Shown in pieces: positions 42,017-51,703 of a stretch of 64,000 nt of DNA (position 1 is the stretch's first letter; every line of letters starts with the position of its first letter). Source of the stretch: Massilia sp. TS11 (lineage in GTDB: Bacteria > Pseudomonadota > Gammaproteobacteria > Burkholderiales > Burkholderiaceae_D); assembly GCF_022012445.1 (NCBI RefSeq), contig NZ_JAKLTS010000005.1, positions 62,001 through 126,000 of the forward strand, read 5' to 3'. The notes under the pieces were generated by a model that searched no databases, was not told where the DNA came from, and saw nothing but the letters and a program-made list of their open reading frames with translations. A program made the position numbers and the translations under genes.

Positions 42017-42469
42017 ATGCAAAACTCTCGCTTCAAACGTCGTGCACAACAAGGCTTTACCCTGATCGAGCTGATCGTTGTTATCGTCATCCTGGGCATC
42101 ATGGCTGCAACCGCGATTCCCAAGTTCACCGATCTCGGCGCTGATGCACGTGCGGCGAAGCTGAATGCTGCCGCTGGCGCCATGAAGGCCGCCGCCGCCA
42201 ACTACCACGCCGCCTGGATCGCCAAGGGCTCAAGCACGGCCACCACCGTGATCACGATGGAAGGCACGGCCATCTCCGGCGACACGCTCGGTTACCCGGC
42301 CGCCACCACCGCCGGCATCATCGCCGCTGCCGGTCTGACCTCGCCCGACTATGTGCTGGGCGCCGGCTCGGTGAACCCGGATTCGAGCCACGCCACCACC
42401 ACCTGCCAGGCTGCCTACTCGGCATCGACCAGCGGCGTCTCGGTGACGGTGACCTCGTCGGGCTGCTGA
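42017..42469 (+). CDS. mshA: MSHA major pilin MshA
   Basis: A 150-residue type IVb-like prepilin. The leader '[13 protein letters not shown]' is cut before Phe by prepilin peptidase, giving '[20 protein letters not shown]' (Glu at +5), the hydrophobic spine of the pilus. The body '[20 protein letters not shown]' matches MshA and PilA-like pilins. It ends with a probable disulfide loop: Cys in 'TTTCQAA' and C-terminal Cys. ATG at 42017 has GGAGAAA 8 nt upstream. It is flanked by a probable promoter in the previous gene and a strong terminator at 42529-42565, fitting a need for much more pilin than assembly proteins. Confidence 0.92.
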   Translation: MQNSRFKRRAQQGFTLIELIVVIVILGIMAATAIPKFTDLGADARAAKLNAAAGAMKAAAANYHAAWIAKGSSTATTVITMEGTAISGDTLGYPAATTAGIIAAAGLTSPDYVLGAGSVNPDSSHATTTCQAAYSASTSGVSVTVTSSGC

Positions 42470-42528
42470 TGCACGAACCGGTAGCTTCCCGTTCTGATGC
42501 CAGAGCGGGAAGGCCGGATAAGAATTGC

Positions 42529-42565
42529 AAAGGTGGAAACGTCATCCCGGCGTTTCCACCTTTTT
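42529..42565 (+). terminator. Rho-independent terminator after mshA
   Basis: Arms aaaggtggaaacg (42529-42541) and cgtttccaccttt (42551-42563) form a perfect 13-bp stem with a 9-nt loop and a T-run to 42565. A weaker hairpin (cttcccg / cgggaag) lies just upstream at ~42486-42512. It sits only 16 nt before the mshC ATG, so it must be leaky if the later genes depend on upstream promoters. Confidence 0.92.
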
Positions 42566-42581
42566 GTTTGTGGCTGCACGC

Positions 42582-43127
42582 ATGAAGCTTCTACGCACGC
42601 GCGGGTTCACCCTGGTCGAGCTGGTGGTCGTGATCCTGATTATCGGGATTCTCGGCGCCGCCGCCTATGGCCGTTTCGCCAGCACGCCGACGTTTGAGGC
42701 GCGCGCTTTCGGTGACCAGGTCGCTGCCTTGATCCGCTACGCCAAGCGCACCGCCATCGCGCAGAACCGCAATGTGTATGTGGTGTTCAACGCCAACTAT
42801 GTAGCCCTGTGCTTCGATCCGGCCTGCGCGTCGTCGAACATGGTGATCTCGCCGGGCAATAGCGGGAATAGCGCCACACGTACCTACTGCCTCGACGGCG
42901 GCAACTACAAGGGAAACTGGGCCTGCGAGGGCAAGCCGGGCAGCGTCACCATGAGCACCTCGCCGGCCGCCGCCACTTTCTATGTCGATGCCTTGGCCAA
43001 GCCATTTGCCAGCACCGATCCGAGCGGCTCGTCGAGCTCGAGTTTCAGCGGCCTGACCATTACCCTCAATGGCGGCGACCATACGTCCACTGTGGTGGTC
43101 GAGGCGGAGACGGCTTATGTCCATTAA
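42582..43127 (+). CDS. mshC: MSHA minor pilin MshC (GspH-like)
   Basis: A 181-residue minor pseudopilin. The prepilin motif is 'TRGFTLVELVVVILIIGILG', with processing after Gly and Glu at +5, and 'FGDQVAALIRYAKRTAIAQN' follows, typical of GspH/FimT-like proteins. It would sit in the pilus tip complex. The ATG at 42582 is chosen because upstream in-frame codons belong to the terminator hairpin. It overlaps mshD by 11 nt. Cysteines ('LCFDPACAS', 'TYCLDGG', 'WACEGK') suggest disulfides. Confidence 0.88.
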   Translation: MKLLRTRGFTLVELVVVILIIGILGAAAYGRFASTPTFEARAFGDQVAALIRYAKRTAIAQNRNVYVVFNANYVALCFDPACASSNMVISPGNSGNSATRTYCLDGGNYKGNWACEGKPGSVTMSTSPAAATFYVDALAKPFASTDPSGSSSSSFSGLTITLNGGDHTSTVVVEAETAYVH

Positions 43128-43707
43128 GCGCCGTCAGCAGGGCCTGACCCTGGTCGAACTGATCATGTTCATCGTGATCATCAGCATCGCCGTGATCGCG
43201 GTGCTGCAGGTCATGGGCGTGGCCAACCGCCTGAGTGCGGACCCGGTCGTGCGCAAGCAGGCCATTGCCATTGCCGAGGGCCTGCTCGAAGAAGTCGAAC
43301 TGGCCCAGTTCACCTATTGCGACCCGAGCGACAGCGTGAACGCGTCCACGGCGAACGCGCCCTCGGACTGCGCGGCCGGTCTGATGGAAGACGTCGGCCA
43401 GGAGTCGGGCAGCACGCTCGGCCGCCCCTTTGACAACGTCAACGACTACGTGACGGCCTATGGCGCCGAGCAGTACGCCTTCAATAGCGGCGGCGTGCTG
43501 GCCGATGCCACCAATTCGCCGTATCCGGTCAGCGGCTTTACGGCCACGCTGCGCATCGTGCCCGAGGGCCTGGGCGGCATCCCTTCGAGCGCCTCGCCCG
43601 ATGGAACCGAGGTGCTGCACATCTTTGTGACCGTGTATTACGGCAATGGCGAAAGCGTCGTGCTCGACGGCTTCCGCACGCGCCATTCACCGCAGAGCAT
43701 CCCATGA
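43117..43707 (+). CDS. mshD: MSHA minor pilin MshD
   Basis: A 196-residue minor pseudopilin with leader and helix 'RQQGLTLVELIMFIVIISIA' (cleavage after Gly, Glu at +5). 'QAIAIAEGLLEEVELAQFTY' follows, and the 'AIAIAEGLLEEV' segment is characteristic of MshD/PilV-like proteins. Its start overlaps the end of mshC and its end overlaps mshO, so the minor pilins C-D-O-P are translationally linked. Confidence 0.88.
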   Translation: MSIKRRQQGLTLVELIMFIVIISIAVIAVLQVMGVANRLSADPVVRKQAIAIAEGLLEEVELAQFTYCDPSDSVNASTANAPSDCAAGLMEDVGQESGSTLGRPFDNVNDYVTAYGAEQYAFNSGGVLADATNSPYPVSGFTATLRIVPEGLGGIPSSASPDGTEVLHIFVTVYYGNGESVVLDGFRTRHSPQSIP

Positions 43708-44558
43708 GTCCGGCTACCCTGCGCCGCCGTGCGATGCGCGGCTTCACCCTGGTCGAGGCCATCGTCGTGATGGTCATCACCGGCATTCTGGCCACGGTGG
43801 TGGCGGTGTTCGTGACGGCGCCCGTGCAGATGTACACCGATGCCGTGGCGCGCGCCGAGCTGACCGACGCCGCCGATCAGATGCTGCGCCGGATCGCACG
43901 CGAGATCCAGCTGGCCTTGCCGAACAGTGTGCGCGTATCGGCCGACGGCCAGAGCCTGGAACTGATTCCGGTGAAGACGGCGGCCCGCTATTACTCGAAC
44001 GACTATGCCGGTACCGGTACCGCGCTCGACTGGAGCAGCACGAGCAACAAGAGCTTCACGATCGCCGGCGTGGTGCCGAGCGGGAAGGAAGCGATCGCGG
44101 CCGGCGACAGCATCGTCATCTACAACCTGGGCCAGGGCATCACCAATGCCGACGCCTACGCGGGCGGCAACCGCGCCGCGGTCGCCAGCGCCTCCGGTTC
44201 GACGATCACGATGTCGAGCAATGTGTTCGCGGCCCAGGGCAGCACCCAATTCATGTCGCCCGCGAATGTGTTCTATGTCGTCAACCAGCCGGTGATGTTC
44301 CGCTGCACGCCGGGCGCGAATGGCAGCGGGAATATGCGGCGCTACTGGAACTACGGCTGGAACGCCAGCCTCAGCACGCCATCGGGCGGGCAGTCGGCCC
44401 TGATGGCCATGCGCATCACCTCCTGTACTTTTGCGGTCAGCAATATCGCCACCACGCGCAGCGGCCTGATCTTGCTGCAGGTGACGATGGAAGCCAACAA
44501 TAACAAGGATGGCCCGATTACCCTGGTCCATCAGGTTCACGTGGATAACACCCCATGA
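43704..44558 (+). CDS. mshO: MSHA minor pilin MshO (GspJ-like)
   Basis: A 284-residue minor pseudopilin with prepilin motif 'MRGFTLVEAIVVMVITGILA' and 'DAADQMLRRIAREIQLALPN', as in GspJ/PilW-type proteins. The body is Ser/Thr/Asn-rich beta sequence with a Cys pair ('FRCTPG', 'TSCTFA'). ATG at 43704 overlaps the mshD stop by 4 nt, and its own stop overlaps the mshP start by 4 nt. Confidence 0.88.
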   Translation: MSPATLRRRAMRGFTLVEAIVVMVITGILATVVAVFVTAPVQMYTDAVARAELTDAADQMLRRIAREIQLALPNSVRVSADGQSLELIPVKTAARYYSNDYAGTGTALDWSSTSNKSFTIAGVVPSGKEAIAAGDSIVIYNLGQGITNADAYAGGNRAAVASASGSTITMSSNVFAAQGSTQFMSPANVFYVVNQPVMFRCTPGANGSGNMRRYWNYGWNASLSTPSGGQSALMAMRITSCTFAVSNIATTRSGLILLQVTMEANNNKDGPITLVHQVHVDNTP

Positions 44559-44968
44559 TGCAGCGACGACGACAAAGCGGCATGTCCCTGGTGACCGCGA
44601 TCTTCCTGATCGTGGTGCTGGCCGGCCTGGTGGCGGCGATCACTTCATTGATCGGCAACCAGCAGCAGGCCTCGGGGCTCGACATCCAGGGCGCGCGTGC
44701 CTATCAGGCCGCGCGGGCGGGCATCGAATGGGGCTTGTACCAGTACAACCGAAATGGCGCCTGCACGGCGTCGAGCAATGTCGGTTTTCCGGCCAGTAGC
44801 ACGCTGACGACCTTCGTGGTGACCGTGCAGTGCAGCGCCAGCAGCAATGGCAGCTACACCGAACACACGCTGACGGCCACGGCCTGTAACCAGCCGAATG
44901 GCGGCGCCTGTCCGAATCCGAGCAATAGCATTGATTATGTCCAGCGCGTTGTGCGCATCCGTTTCTGA
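44555..44968 (+). CDS. mshP: MSHA biogenesis protein MshP (PilX-like)
   Basis: A 137-residue inner-membrane or pilus-tip protein: 'RQSGMSLVTAIFLIVVLAGL' is a PilX/MshP-type N-terminal helix lacking the +5 Glu, followed by 'QQQASGLDIQGARAYQAARA', a segment shared by PilX and GspK relatives. Four cysteines in the C-terminal half may form disulfides. Coupled to mshO by a 4-nt overlap, it ends 12 nt before the ATG of mshQ. Confidence 0.85.
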   Translation: MMQRRRQSGMSLVTAIFLIVVLAGLVAAITSLIGNQQQASGLDIQGARAYQAARAGIEWGLYQYNRNGACTASSNVGFPASSTLTTFVVTVQCSASSNGSYTEHTLTATACNQPNGGACPNPSNSIDYVQRVVRIRF

Positions 44969-44980
44969 GTGAGTTGGCGA

Positions 44981-47900
44981 ATGAGCGAGTTCCTGTCCCG
45001 CTGCCGTGCCTGGCTGTTCCTGTGCCTGCTGTCGTGCGCCCCCGCCTGGGCCGCCACGCCCCAGTATGGCGGCGCCAGCAGCACGACGGTCTCAGGCTCG
45101 ATCACCTTTGTCGGCGCCGGCACAGCCGTCAGCGGCACCGGCAATGTCAGCCCGACCCTGCCGGCCTACAGCGCGGGCGACTTCTTGTTCTGCATGGTCG
45201 AGTCGCACGACAATAACACCCACACGATGCCGGCCGGCTGGACCCAGATTTATAGCCGCACGCGTACTGCGCACCGCGCCTCGGCCTTCTACCGCATTGC
45301 CCAGGCCGGCGATACGACGCCGACCGTGACCCACCCGTCCGGCGACTCGATCATCGCGCGCTGTTTCGCCTTCCGCGGTGTTGACCAGACCACGCCGCTC
45401 GACATCAGCTATGCCGCAAGCGCAGGCGTCGATTCGGCCAGCAGCACCAATATTTCGACCGGTAGCCTGGCGGCGACCGTAGCCAGCAATCCGATGATTC
45501 TGATGGCCGGCCACATCGCCAATAATCCGGGTTCGTTCTCGGTGACCACGACTGGCGGCCTCGGCTGGACCCAGGCGGGCTTCTCGACGACCGCAACCGG
45601 CAGTGACGCGGCCTTGGTGCTGTACTACACGCAGAAAACCAGCAATAGCGCGATCAGCGGTCCGCTGGTGATGACCGGGAATAATCAGGCGGGTGAAAAC
45701 ACCGGCGTGCTGCTGGCCTTGCGGCCCGGCACCTCGGGCGGCAGCTTCAGTGTCACCAAACCCTCGGGCACGCTGCAGAAGGAGCTGCTGCTGGCCACGG
45801 TTGCCGTCAGCGGCACTGCCACCGTCACGCCGACCACCACCTGCGGCAGCGGCTGGAACCAGATTGCCAATTCGCCGGTCACTCAGTCGAGCGGCACCCC
45901 GAGCAAACTGTTCACGTTCTACTGCGTGACGGGCGCCAGCGAACCGGCGTCCTACAGCTTCTCGGTGTCTGGCACCCATGCGGGCCTGGTCGCCCAGATT
46001 GCCGACATCTGGCGCATCGACCCGACCAATCCGATTGACCAGAGCGCCGGCGCTACGGTGGCCACGGGGACTTCGAATACCACGCCCTCTGTCACGACGA
46101 CGGCGACCAATGCGCTGATCTTCTCGGTGCACGCGGTGGCCAATTCGGTCACCTGGACGCCGCCGACCGGCAGTACCGAGGGCGTGGACATCGCCTCGCT
46201 TGCGGTCAGCAATGATTCCGGCATCTCGATGGAGACGGCCTATGTCACGTTGGCGACCCCGGGCAGCGTGAGCAAGACGGCGACGGCCGCGGGCACTGCC
46301 ACCTCGGACACGGGGACGGCTGCGATCATCGCGATCCGCCCGGCGTCGAATGTCTGCACCTCGGTGGCCAATGGCAACTGGACCACGGCGGCGACCTGGG
46401 ACCACACGAATAACGCCTGCAACAGCGAGGTCTCGGGCGGCGGCTATCCGACCGCAGGCGACGTGGTCGTCATTAATGGCCATGCGGTCACGCTCGATGC
46501 GACCTCGTCCACGATTGCGAGCCTGACCATCAATGGCGCCGGTACGCTGACCGGCGCGGCCAGCGTCACCCTGAACCTGGGCGGTAATCTGACCAACAAT
46601 AATACGGCCAACAACAGCATCAATCTGGCCGGCACACTGACGCTCGGCGCCAATTCTACCTGGAGCGGCGCTGGCGGCAGCTGGACACTCGGGACCCTAG
46701 CGGTCGGCAACTATGCGCTGAGTTTTACGAGCGGTAATACCTATACCCTGAATTTCTCCACCGTCGCCACCCCGATCACGCTCGGCACGGGCTCGATCAA
46801 TGCCAACGCGGCGAATAGCACCGTGGTGTTTGCGTTCTCGCGCGCGGCCAATGTGCAGACGATCCCGACCGCAAACATTACCTATCCGAGCCTGACGGTG
46901 TCGGGCGGCAGCACCAAGACGCCAAACACCGGCACCCTGAATATCCGCGGCGCCTTGACGGTGGGTAGCGGGACGACGTTTGCGGCCAACACCAATAATC
47001 CGACCGTCAACCTGTACGGCAACTTCAGTAATGCCGGCAGCTTCAATTCGGGCAGTGGCACCTGGAGTCTGCTCGGCAGCAGCAGCCAGTCGATCAGCGG
47101 CACGCCGAGCTTCCAGCGCCTGACCGTGAACAATAGCGCGGGCGTCCAGTTGTCGGGGAATGTGACGGTGTCGACCCTGCTGACCCTGACGAACGGGATC
47201 GTGACGACCAATGCCAACACCCTGATCGTCAGCGCTTCCTGCCTCAGCGGCATCAGCCGCACGTCCGGCTATGTGGCCGGCTACCTGCGCCTGACCTGGC
47301 CGGCCTCGGCCTCGGCCACCAGCTGCATTTATCCGGTCGGCAGCGCCGGCTACTATGATCCGATCGGCCTGTCCTTGCTGAGCACGGCGGGCGGCACGCT
47401 GACCGGCTGGACCACCGCAGGCGACCATCCGCAGATCGCGGGTTCCGGCCTGTCGAGCACGGCCAATGTCAATCGCTACTGGTCGCTGTGGAATACGGGC
47501 GACGCGATTACCGTCAGCAGCTATGGCATCACGCTGAGCTTCAATACGGCCGAGGTCGATTCGGGCGCGGTACCGACCAATTTCATCATCGCCAACTACA
47601 AGAGCGCGGCCTGGACCCAGCCGGGCACGGTCAGCGCAAGCGCCACGTCCACGAGTGCCTCGGGCATCAGCGCGGGCTTTACCAGTCAGAACGATTTTGC
47701 CGCCGGCCCCAGCAGCGGCGGCGGCACCACCACCTGTACCGTCCCGGCCGGTTTCGCCTCCTGCTATTGCGACGACTTCGTCAGCAGCGCCAACTGGAGC
47801 TATACCAAGGGGACGGGCGCGACCTACACGCCGTCCCTGGTCGGCGGCAAGCTACGGCTGACTGACAACACCACGACCCAGGCCGGCGCGGCCCACCTGA

Positions 47901-50605
47901 ACCGGCTGTTCCCCGCGTCGGGCAACAAGATCGTCGTCGAGTTCGACTACTACTCCTACAACGGTACCGGCGGTGACGGTCTCGGGGTGATCCTGTCCGA
48001 CGCGTCTTACCAGCCGGTGGCCGGCGCGTATGGCGGCTCGCTCGGCTTCGCGCAGAAGACCGCGCCTTCGGACTGCGGCAACTGTAATGGTTTTGCCGGT
48101 GGCTGGCTGGGCGTCGGCATCGACGAATTCGGTAATTTCTCGAACCCGACGGAAGGCCGTAGCGGCGGCTCCGGCCAGGTGGCCAACTCGGTCGCGGTGC
48201 GTGGTTCGGGCAATGGCCTGGTCGGTTACGACTTCCACACCGGCACCGGCAGCCTGTCGCCGAATATCGCCGTCACCGGCGCCACGGCGGGCCCCGGCCA
48301 CCGCTACCGCGTGACCGTCGACCACACCGACAGCGTGCACGCTTATGTGACCGTGGACCGCGATACCACGCCCACCCACACCGGCTACACGAATGTGATC
48401 GGAACCTATGATGCCAAGGCCAAGAGCGGCCAGGCGGCCGTGCCGACCTACTGGTATCTGTCTTACGCGGCATCGACCGGCGGCAGCACCAATATCCACG
48501 AGATCGCGTCGCTCAAGGTCTGCACGGCGCAGCCGATCCAGCAGCCGACGCTCAACCATGTGCGCATCCTGAACGACGGCAGCGGCCTGACCTGCCAGCC
48601 GAAAACCATCACGCTCAAGGCCTGCGCCGATGCGGCCTGTTCGACGCTTTATCTGGGCAGCACCACGGTCAATCTGAGCACCACCGGCGGCACCTGGTCG
48701 AGTAATCCGGTGACGTTCAGCGGCGGGCAGGGCACGGTCACCTTGACCAATACCTCGGCCACCTCGGTGACGATCGGCGGCACGGTCACCTCGCCCGTCA
48801 TCACGCCGTCCGCGGCGATCTGCTACAACGGCGCCACGGCCGGCGCCTGCACGATCAACTTCAGCAGCAATGCCTGCAGCTTCGACGTTGTCGAAACCGG
48901 CAAAGGTCCGGGCACGCCGATCTACACCAAGGTGGCAGGGAAGAGCTTCACGCTCGATGTGCTGGGGCTGAACGCCGGCGTGCTCAACACCGGCTCGACC
49001 GCTTCGGTCCAGGTGCAGCTGGTCAATGGCACCGCCAGCGGCACCTGCGGCACCACGGCCATCACGCCGCTGAGCGGCGCGATCAACCTGGCATCCGGGC
49101 GGCGTACCTTCACCTTCACCGTCTACGATGCCTACCAGGATGTGCGGGCCAAGGTGGTGAGCGGGGCGACGACCGCCTGTTCCTCCGATAATTTCGCGAT
49201 ACGACCTTCCACCTTCACGCTCAGTTCAACAACGGCGACCGATACGAATCCGCTCGGCACGAACGGTGTGACGCCTGTTGTGGCCGGCAACACCTTCGAC
49301 ATCAAGGCGACCAGCCGCGACAGCACCAATGCCTATACGACGGCCGGTTATGCGGGCACGCCTTTGCTCAATGCGAATTTTGTGTCGCCGTATAGCGGGT
49401 CGGTGCAGGCCGGTGTGCTGAGCGGCTCCTTCCCGACCGCCGCCAGTGGCGTATCGACCGCCTCCTACACGTATTCCGAGACGGGCACGTTCGATATCAA
49501 GAACTACGGCGTCTACGACGACGGCAGCTGGGCCAATGTCGACCGGCTGAAGGCCACGGCCGAGTGCTTCAGCGACGGCTTCCTCGGCACCAATCACGAC
49601 TTGCTGTACGACCCGAACACCATCAATGCCAACGGCATGTATGGCTGTTTCTTCGGCTCCGTCAATCCGACTGGCGGCACCACGGCCACGACCTTCGGCC
49701 GCTTCATCCCGGCCAAGTTCGTGGTCGGCGACCAGACTATCGCCAATCGCAAAGGGGTGGCCGGTTGCAGCGCGAGCGAGTTTAACTACATGGGCGAAAG
49801 CGCGACCCTGGGCTTCAGTCTGACGGCCGTGAACGCCAATGGCGGGGTCACCAAGAACTACAACGGCAGCTACGCGCGCTTCACGCTTGGCGGCTTCAAT
49901 GCGGCGGCGGTGACCGGCACGGGGACCAATCAGCTGGGTCTGGTCGGCTCGGCCACCGGTTTGACAGGCGCCAGCGCGGCCGCGCGCATCACGGTCGCCA
50001 ATCCGACCGCCAGCAGCAGCTGGGCGAATGGGGTGGCGAGCTTCTCGATGGACTTGTCGCTGGCGCGCGCCAGCAACGCCGACGGCCCGTACAATCCCTT
50101 CAATTTCTCGATTGCGCCGAAGGATGCCGACGGCGTGAAGACGGTCTTCGATACCGATACCGACAGCACGGCCGGCAATGACCACACGCTGATCGGCAGC
50201 ACGGCCTACTACTACGGCCGCATGTTCGTCGATAGCCCGTATGGCTCGGAAAAGCTGGCCATGCCCGTGACCGTGCAGACCCAGTACTGGGACGGCAGTA
50301 ACAGTAAATACGTGACCAATGCCGACGACGACTGCACGCCGCTGACGAACAGCATGTTCACCTTCACCAATGTCAGCGGGGGCAGCGCCACCACCTCGGT
50401 GCAGCAGTCGACCGCCGTGAACAATGGCACCACCGTCGGCCAGTCCAATCAACTGGTGGTCGGCGCACCCACGCCGACCCCGACGGCGCGCCAGGCCATC
50501 AAGATGAGTTCGTCCTATGCGCCGCTGCCCGGCTACGGCATCCTGGGCTACGGCGTTTATCAACGGAATCCGCGTTCGAAAATTTTCATCCGCGAAGTGT
50601 ATTAA
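44981..50605 (+). CDS. mshQ: Giant MSHA-associated surface protein MshQ
   Basis: An 1874-residue exported protein, probably at the pilus tip or cell surface, with signal peptide 1-~26 ('AWLFLCLLSCAPAWAA'). Residues ~30-900 are Ser/Thr/Gly/Asn-rich beta repeats of no single named family, including G-x-x-T passenger-like stretches. Residues ~920-1185 resemble a concanavalin/lectin-like domain ('GDGLGVILSDASYQP', 'GWLGVGIDEFGNFSNPT'). Residues ~1290-1874 match the DUF6701 region of MshQ proteins. Vibrio and Shewanella MshQ are shorter by several hundred residues, so this copy has a large N-terminal adhesive extension. GTG at 44969 directly after the mshP stop is an alternative start. Confidence 0.85.
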   Translation: MSEFLSRCRAWLFLCLLSCAPAWAATPQYGGASSTTVSGSITFVGAGTAVSGTGNVSPTLPAYSAGDFLFCMVESHDNNTHTMPAGWTQIYSRTRTAHRASAFYRIAQAGDTTPTVTHPSGDSIIARCFAFRGVDQTTPLDISYAASAGVDSASSTNISTGSLAATVASNPMILMAGHIANNPGSFSVTTTGGLGWTQAGFSTTATGSDAALVLYYTQKTSNSAISGPLVMTGNNQAGENTGVLLALRPGTSGGSFSVTKPSGTLQKELLLATVAVSGTATVTPTTTCGSGWNQIANSPVTQSSGTPSKLFTFYCVTGASEPASYSFSVSGTHAGLVAQIADIWRIDPTNPIDQSAGATVATGTSNTTPSVTTTATNALIFSVHAVANSVTWTPPTGSTEGVDIASLAVSNDSGISMETAYVTLATPGSVSKTATAAGTATSDTGTAAIIAIRPASNVCTSVANGNWTTAATWDHTNNACNSEVSGGGYPTAGDVVVINGHAVTLDATSSTIASLTINGAGTLTGAASVTLNLGGNLTNNNTANNSINLAGTLTLGANSTWSGAGGSWTLGTLAVGNYALSFTSGNTYTLNFSTVATPITLGTGSINANAANSTVVFAFSRAANVQTIPTANITYPSLTVSGGSTKTPNTGTLNIRGALTVGSGTTFAANTNNPTVNLYGNFSNAGSFNSGSGTWSLLGSSSQSISGTPSFQRLTVNNSAGVQLSGNVTVSTLLTLTNGIVTTNANTLIVSASCLSGISRTSGYVAGYLRLTWPASASATSCIYPVGSAGYYDPIGLSLLSTAGGTLTGWTTAGDHPQIAGSGLSSTANVNRYWSLWNTGDAITVSSYGITLSFNTAEVDSGAVPTNFIIANYKSAAWTQPGTVSASATSTSASGISAGFTSQNDFAAGPSSGGGTTTCTVPAGFASCYCDDFVSSANWSYTKGTGATYTPSLVGGKLRLTDNTTTQAGAAHLNRLFPASGNKIVVEFDYYSYNGTGGDGLGVILSDASYQPVAGAYGGSLGFAQKTAPSDCGNCNGFAGGWLGVGIDEFGNFSNPTEGRSGGSGQVANSVAVRGSGNGLVGYDFHTGTGSLSPNIAVTGATAGPGHRYRVTVDHTDSVHAYVTVDRDTTPTHTGYTNVIGTYDAKAKSGQAAVPTYWYLSYAASTGGSTNIHEIASLKVCTAQPIQQPTLNHVRILNDGSGLTCQPKTITLKACADAACSTLYLGSTTVNLSTTGGTWSSNPVTFSGGQGTVTLTNTSATSVTIGGTVTSPVITPSAAICYNGATAGACTINFSSNACSFDVVETGKGPGTPIYTKVAGKSFTLDVLGLNAGVLNTGSTASVQVQLVNGTASGTCGTTAITPLSGAINLASGRRTFTFTVYDAYQDVRAKVVSGATTACSSDNFAIRPSTFTLSSTTATDTNPLGTNGVTPVVAGNTFDIKATSRDSTNAYTTAGYAGTPLLNANFVSPYSGSVQAGVLSGSFPTAASGVSTASYTYSETGTFDIKNYGVYDDGSWANVDRLKATAECFSDGFLGTNHDLLYDPNTINANGMYGCFFGSVNPTGGTTATTFGRFIPAKFVVGDQTIANRKGVAGCSASEFNYMGESATLGFSLTAVNANGGVTKNYNGSYARFTLGGFNAAAVTGTGTNQLGLVGSATGLTGASAAARITVANPTASSSWANGVASFSMDLSLARASNADGPYNPFNFSIAPKDADGVKTVFDTDTDSTAGNDHTLIGSTAYYYGRMFVDSPYGSEKLAMPVTVQTQYWDGSNSKYVTNADDDCTPLTNSMFTFTNVSGGSATTSVQQSTAVNNGTTVGQSNQLVVGAPTPTPTARQAIKMSSSYAPLPGYGILGYGVYQRNPRSKIFIREVY

Positions 50606-50704
50606 ATGACACTATTGGTTGCGTTTATGCAAAATCCGTGCAATATTGTGAGATAATTAGCGCGGAAACAAAGAAGTTGTGCGTGCGCAAGACCGATTTT
50701 TGAA

Positions 50705-50710
50705 TATAAT
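50705..50710 (+). promoter_or_regulatory. Possible -10 element for the mshI-mshN operon
   Basis: TATAAT in the 159-nt gap between mshQ and mshI, 55 nt before the mshI start, with AT-rich surroundings (50606-50765). No convincing -35 at normal spacing. The gap is the largest inside the locus, so a second promoter is expected there. Confidence 0.4.
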
Positions 50711-50764
50711 CAAGGATCTATCGCGCGAACTTCAAGAATTCGCTGATTTTTTTGACTGGGTGGC

Positions 50765-51703
50765 ATGCGTTTTTTTCGTAAATCGAAAAAAGGGGACGAC
50801 TGGATGGCGATCGCTTTCATGAGCGATGGGGTTGCCGTCGCCAGCGTTCGCCGCAGCAATGGCAGCAAGCCTGCCGTCACCCTGGCCGGGTTCGTGCCCA
50901 GTGCCGAAGCACCGACGCCTGAGATGCTCGAGAAGCTCGGCAAGGAGCTGCAGGCCAATACATTCCATTGCACGAGTTATCTGCGCAGCGGCCAGTACCA
51001 GATGGTGGTCATCGATGCGCTGACCGTGCCGCAGGCCGAGTGGAAGACGGCCGTCAAATGGAAGCTCAAGGACATTATCGATTTTCCCGTCGATGAAGCC
51101 ACGCTCGATGTGATCGATATGCCAGTGGAAGCCAATGCGCGCAACCACAGCATGTTCGCCGTGGCGGCGCGCAATGAGGTGATCGAAGCGCGCATGGGCT
51201 TGTTTGCGAAGGCCAAGTTCGACCTCGACGCGATCGACATCCCCGAAATGGCGCAGCGGAATATTTCGGTGCTGCTCGAGCCTGAGGGACGCGGCGTGGC
51301 CGTGCTGTCCTTCAGCGAAGACGGTGGCCTGCTGACGGTCAGCTTCAAGGGTGAGCTGTATCTGTCGCGCCGGATCGACGTCAATCTGCAGCAATTGCTG
51401 GAGCCCGATGCCGACCGCCGCAGCCAGAGCTTCGACCGCATCACGCTGGAACTGCAGCGTTCGCTCGACCACTTCGACCGTCAGTTCAGCTTCATCAATG
51501 TGAGCAAGCTCTACCTGGCGCCTTCGGAAGTGCAGGGCCTGCAGGAATACCTGACCAGCAATCTCTACACGCCGGTCGACACGCTCAAACTCGACACCAT
51601 CCTCGACCTGGAGGCGGTGCCGGAGCTGGCCGACCTGGCCACCCAGCAGCGCTTCTTCCTGCCGATCGGCGCCGCCATGCGCGAGAAAGCGGTGGCCGCA
51701 TGA
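50765..51703 (+). CDS. mshI: MSHA biogenesis protein MshI (PilM-like)
   Basis: A 312-residue cytoplasmic protein with an actin-fold/PilM-like character ('DDWMAIAFMSDGVAVASVRR', 'AVLSFSEDGGLLTVSFKGEL') and no hydrophobic helix. PilM-like proteins sit under the inner-membrane alignment complex and link it to the ATPase. ATG at 50765. Its stop overlaps the next gene by 4 nt, as PilM-PilN genes usually do. Confidence 0.86.
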   Translation: MRFFRKSKKGDDWMAIAFMSDGVAVASVRRSNGSKPAVTLAGFVPSAEAPTPEMLEKLGKELQANTFHCTSYLRSGQYQMVVIDALTVPQAEWKTAVKWKLKDIIDFPVDEATLDVIDMPVEANARNHSMFAVAARNEVIEARMGLFAKAKFDLDAIDIPEMAQRNISVLLEPEGRGVAVLSFSEDGGLLTVSFKGELYLSRRIDVNLQQLLEPDADRRSQSFDRITLELQRSLDHFDRQFSFINVSKLYLAPSEVQGLQEYLTSNLYTPVDTLKLDTILDLEAVPELADLATQQRFFLPIGAAMREKAVAA

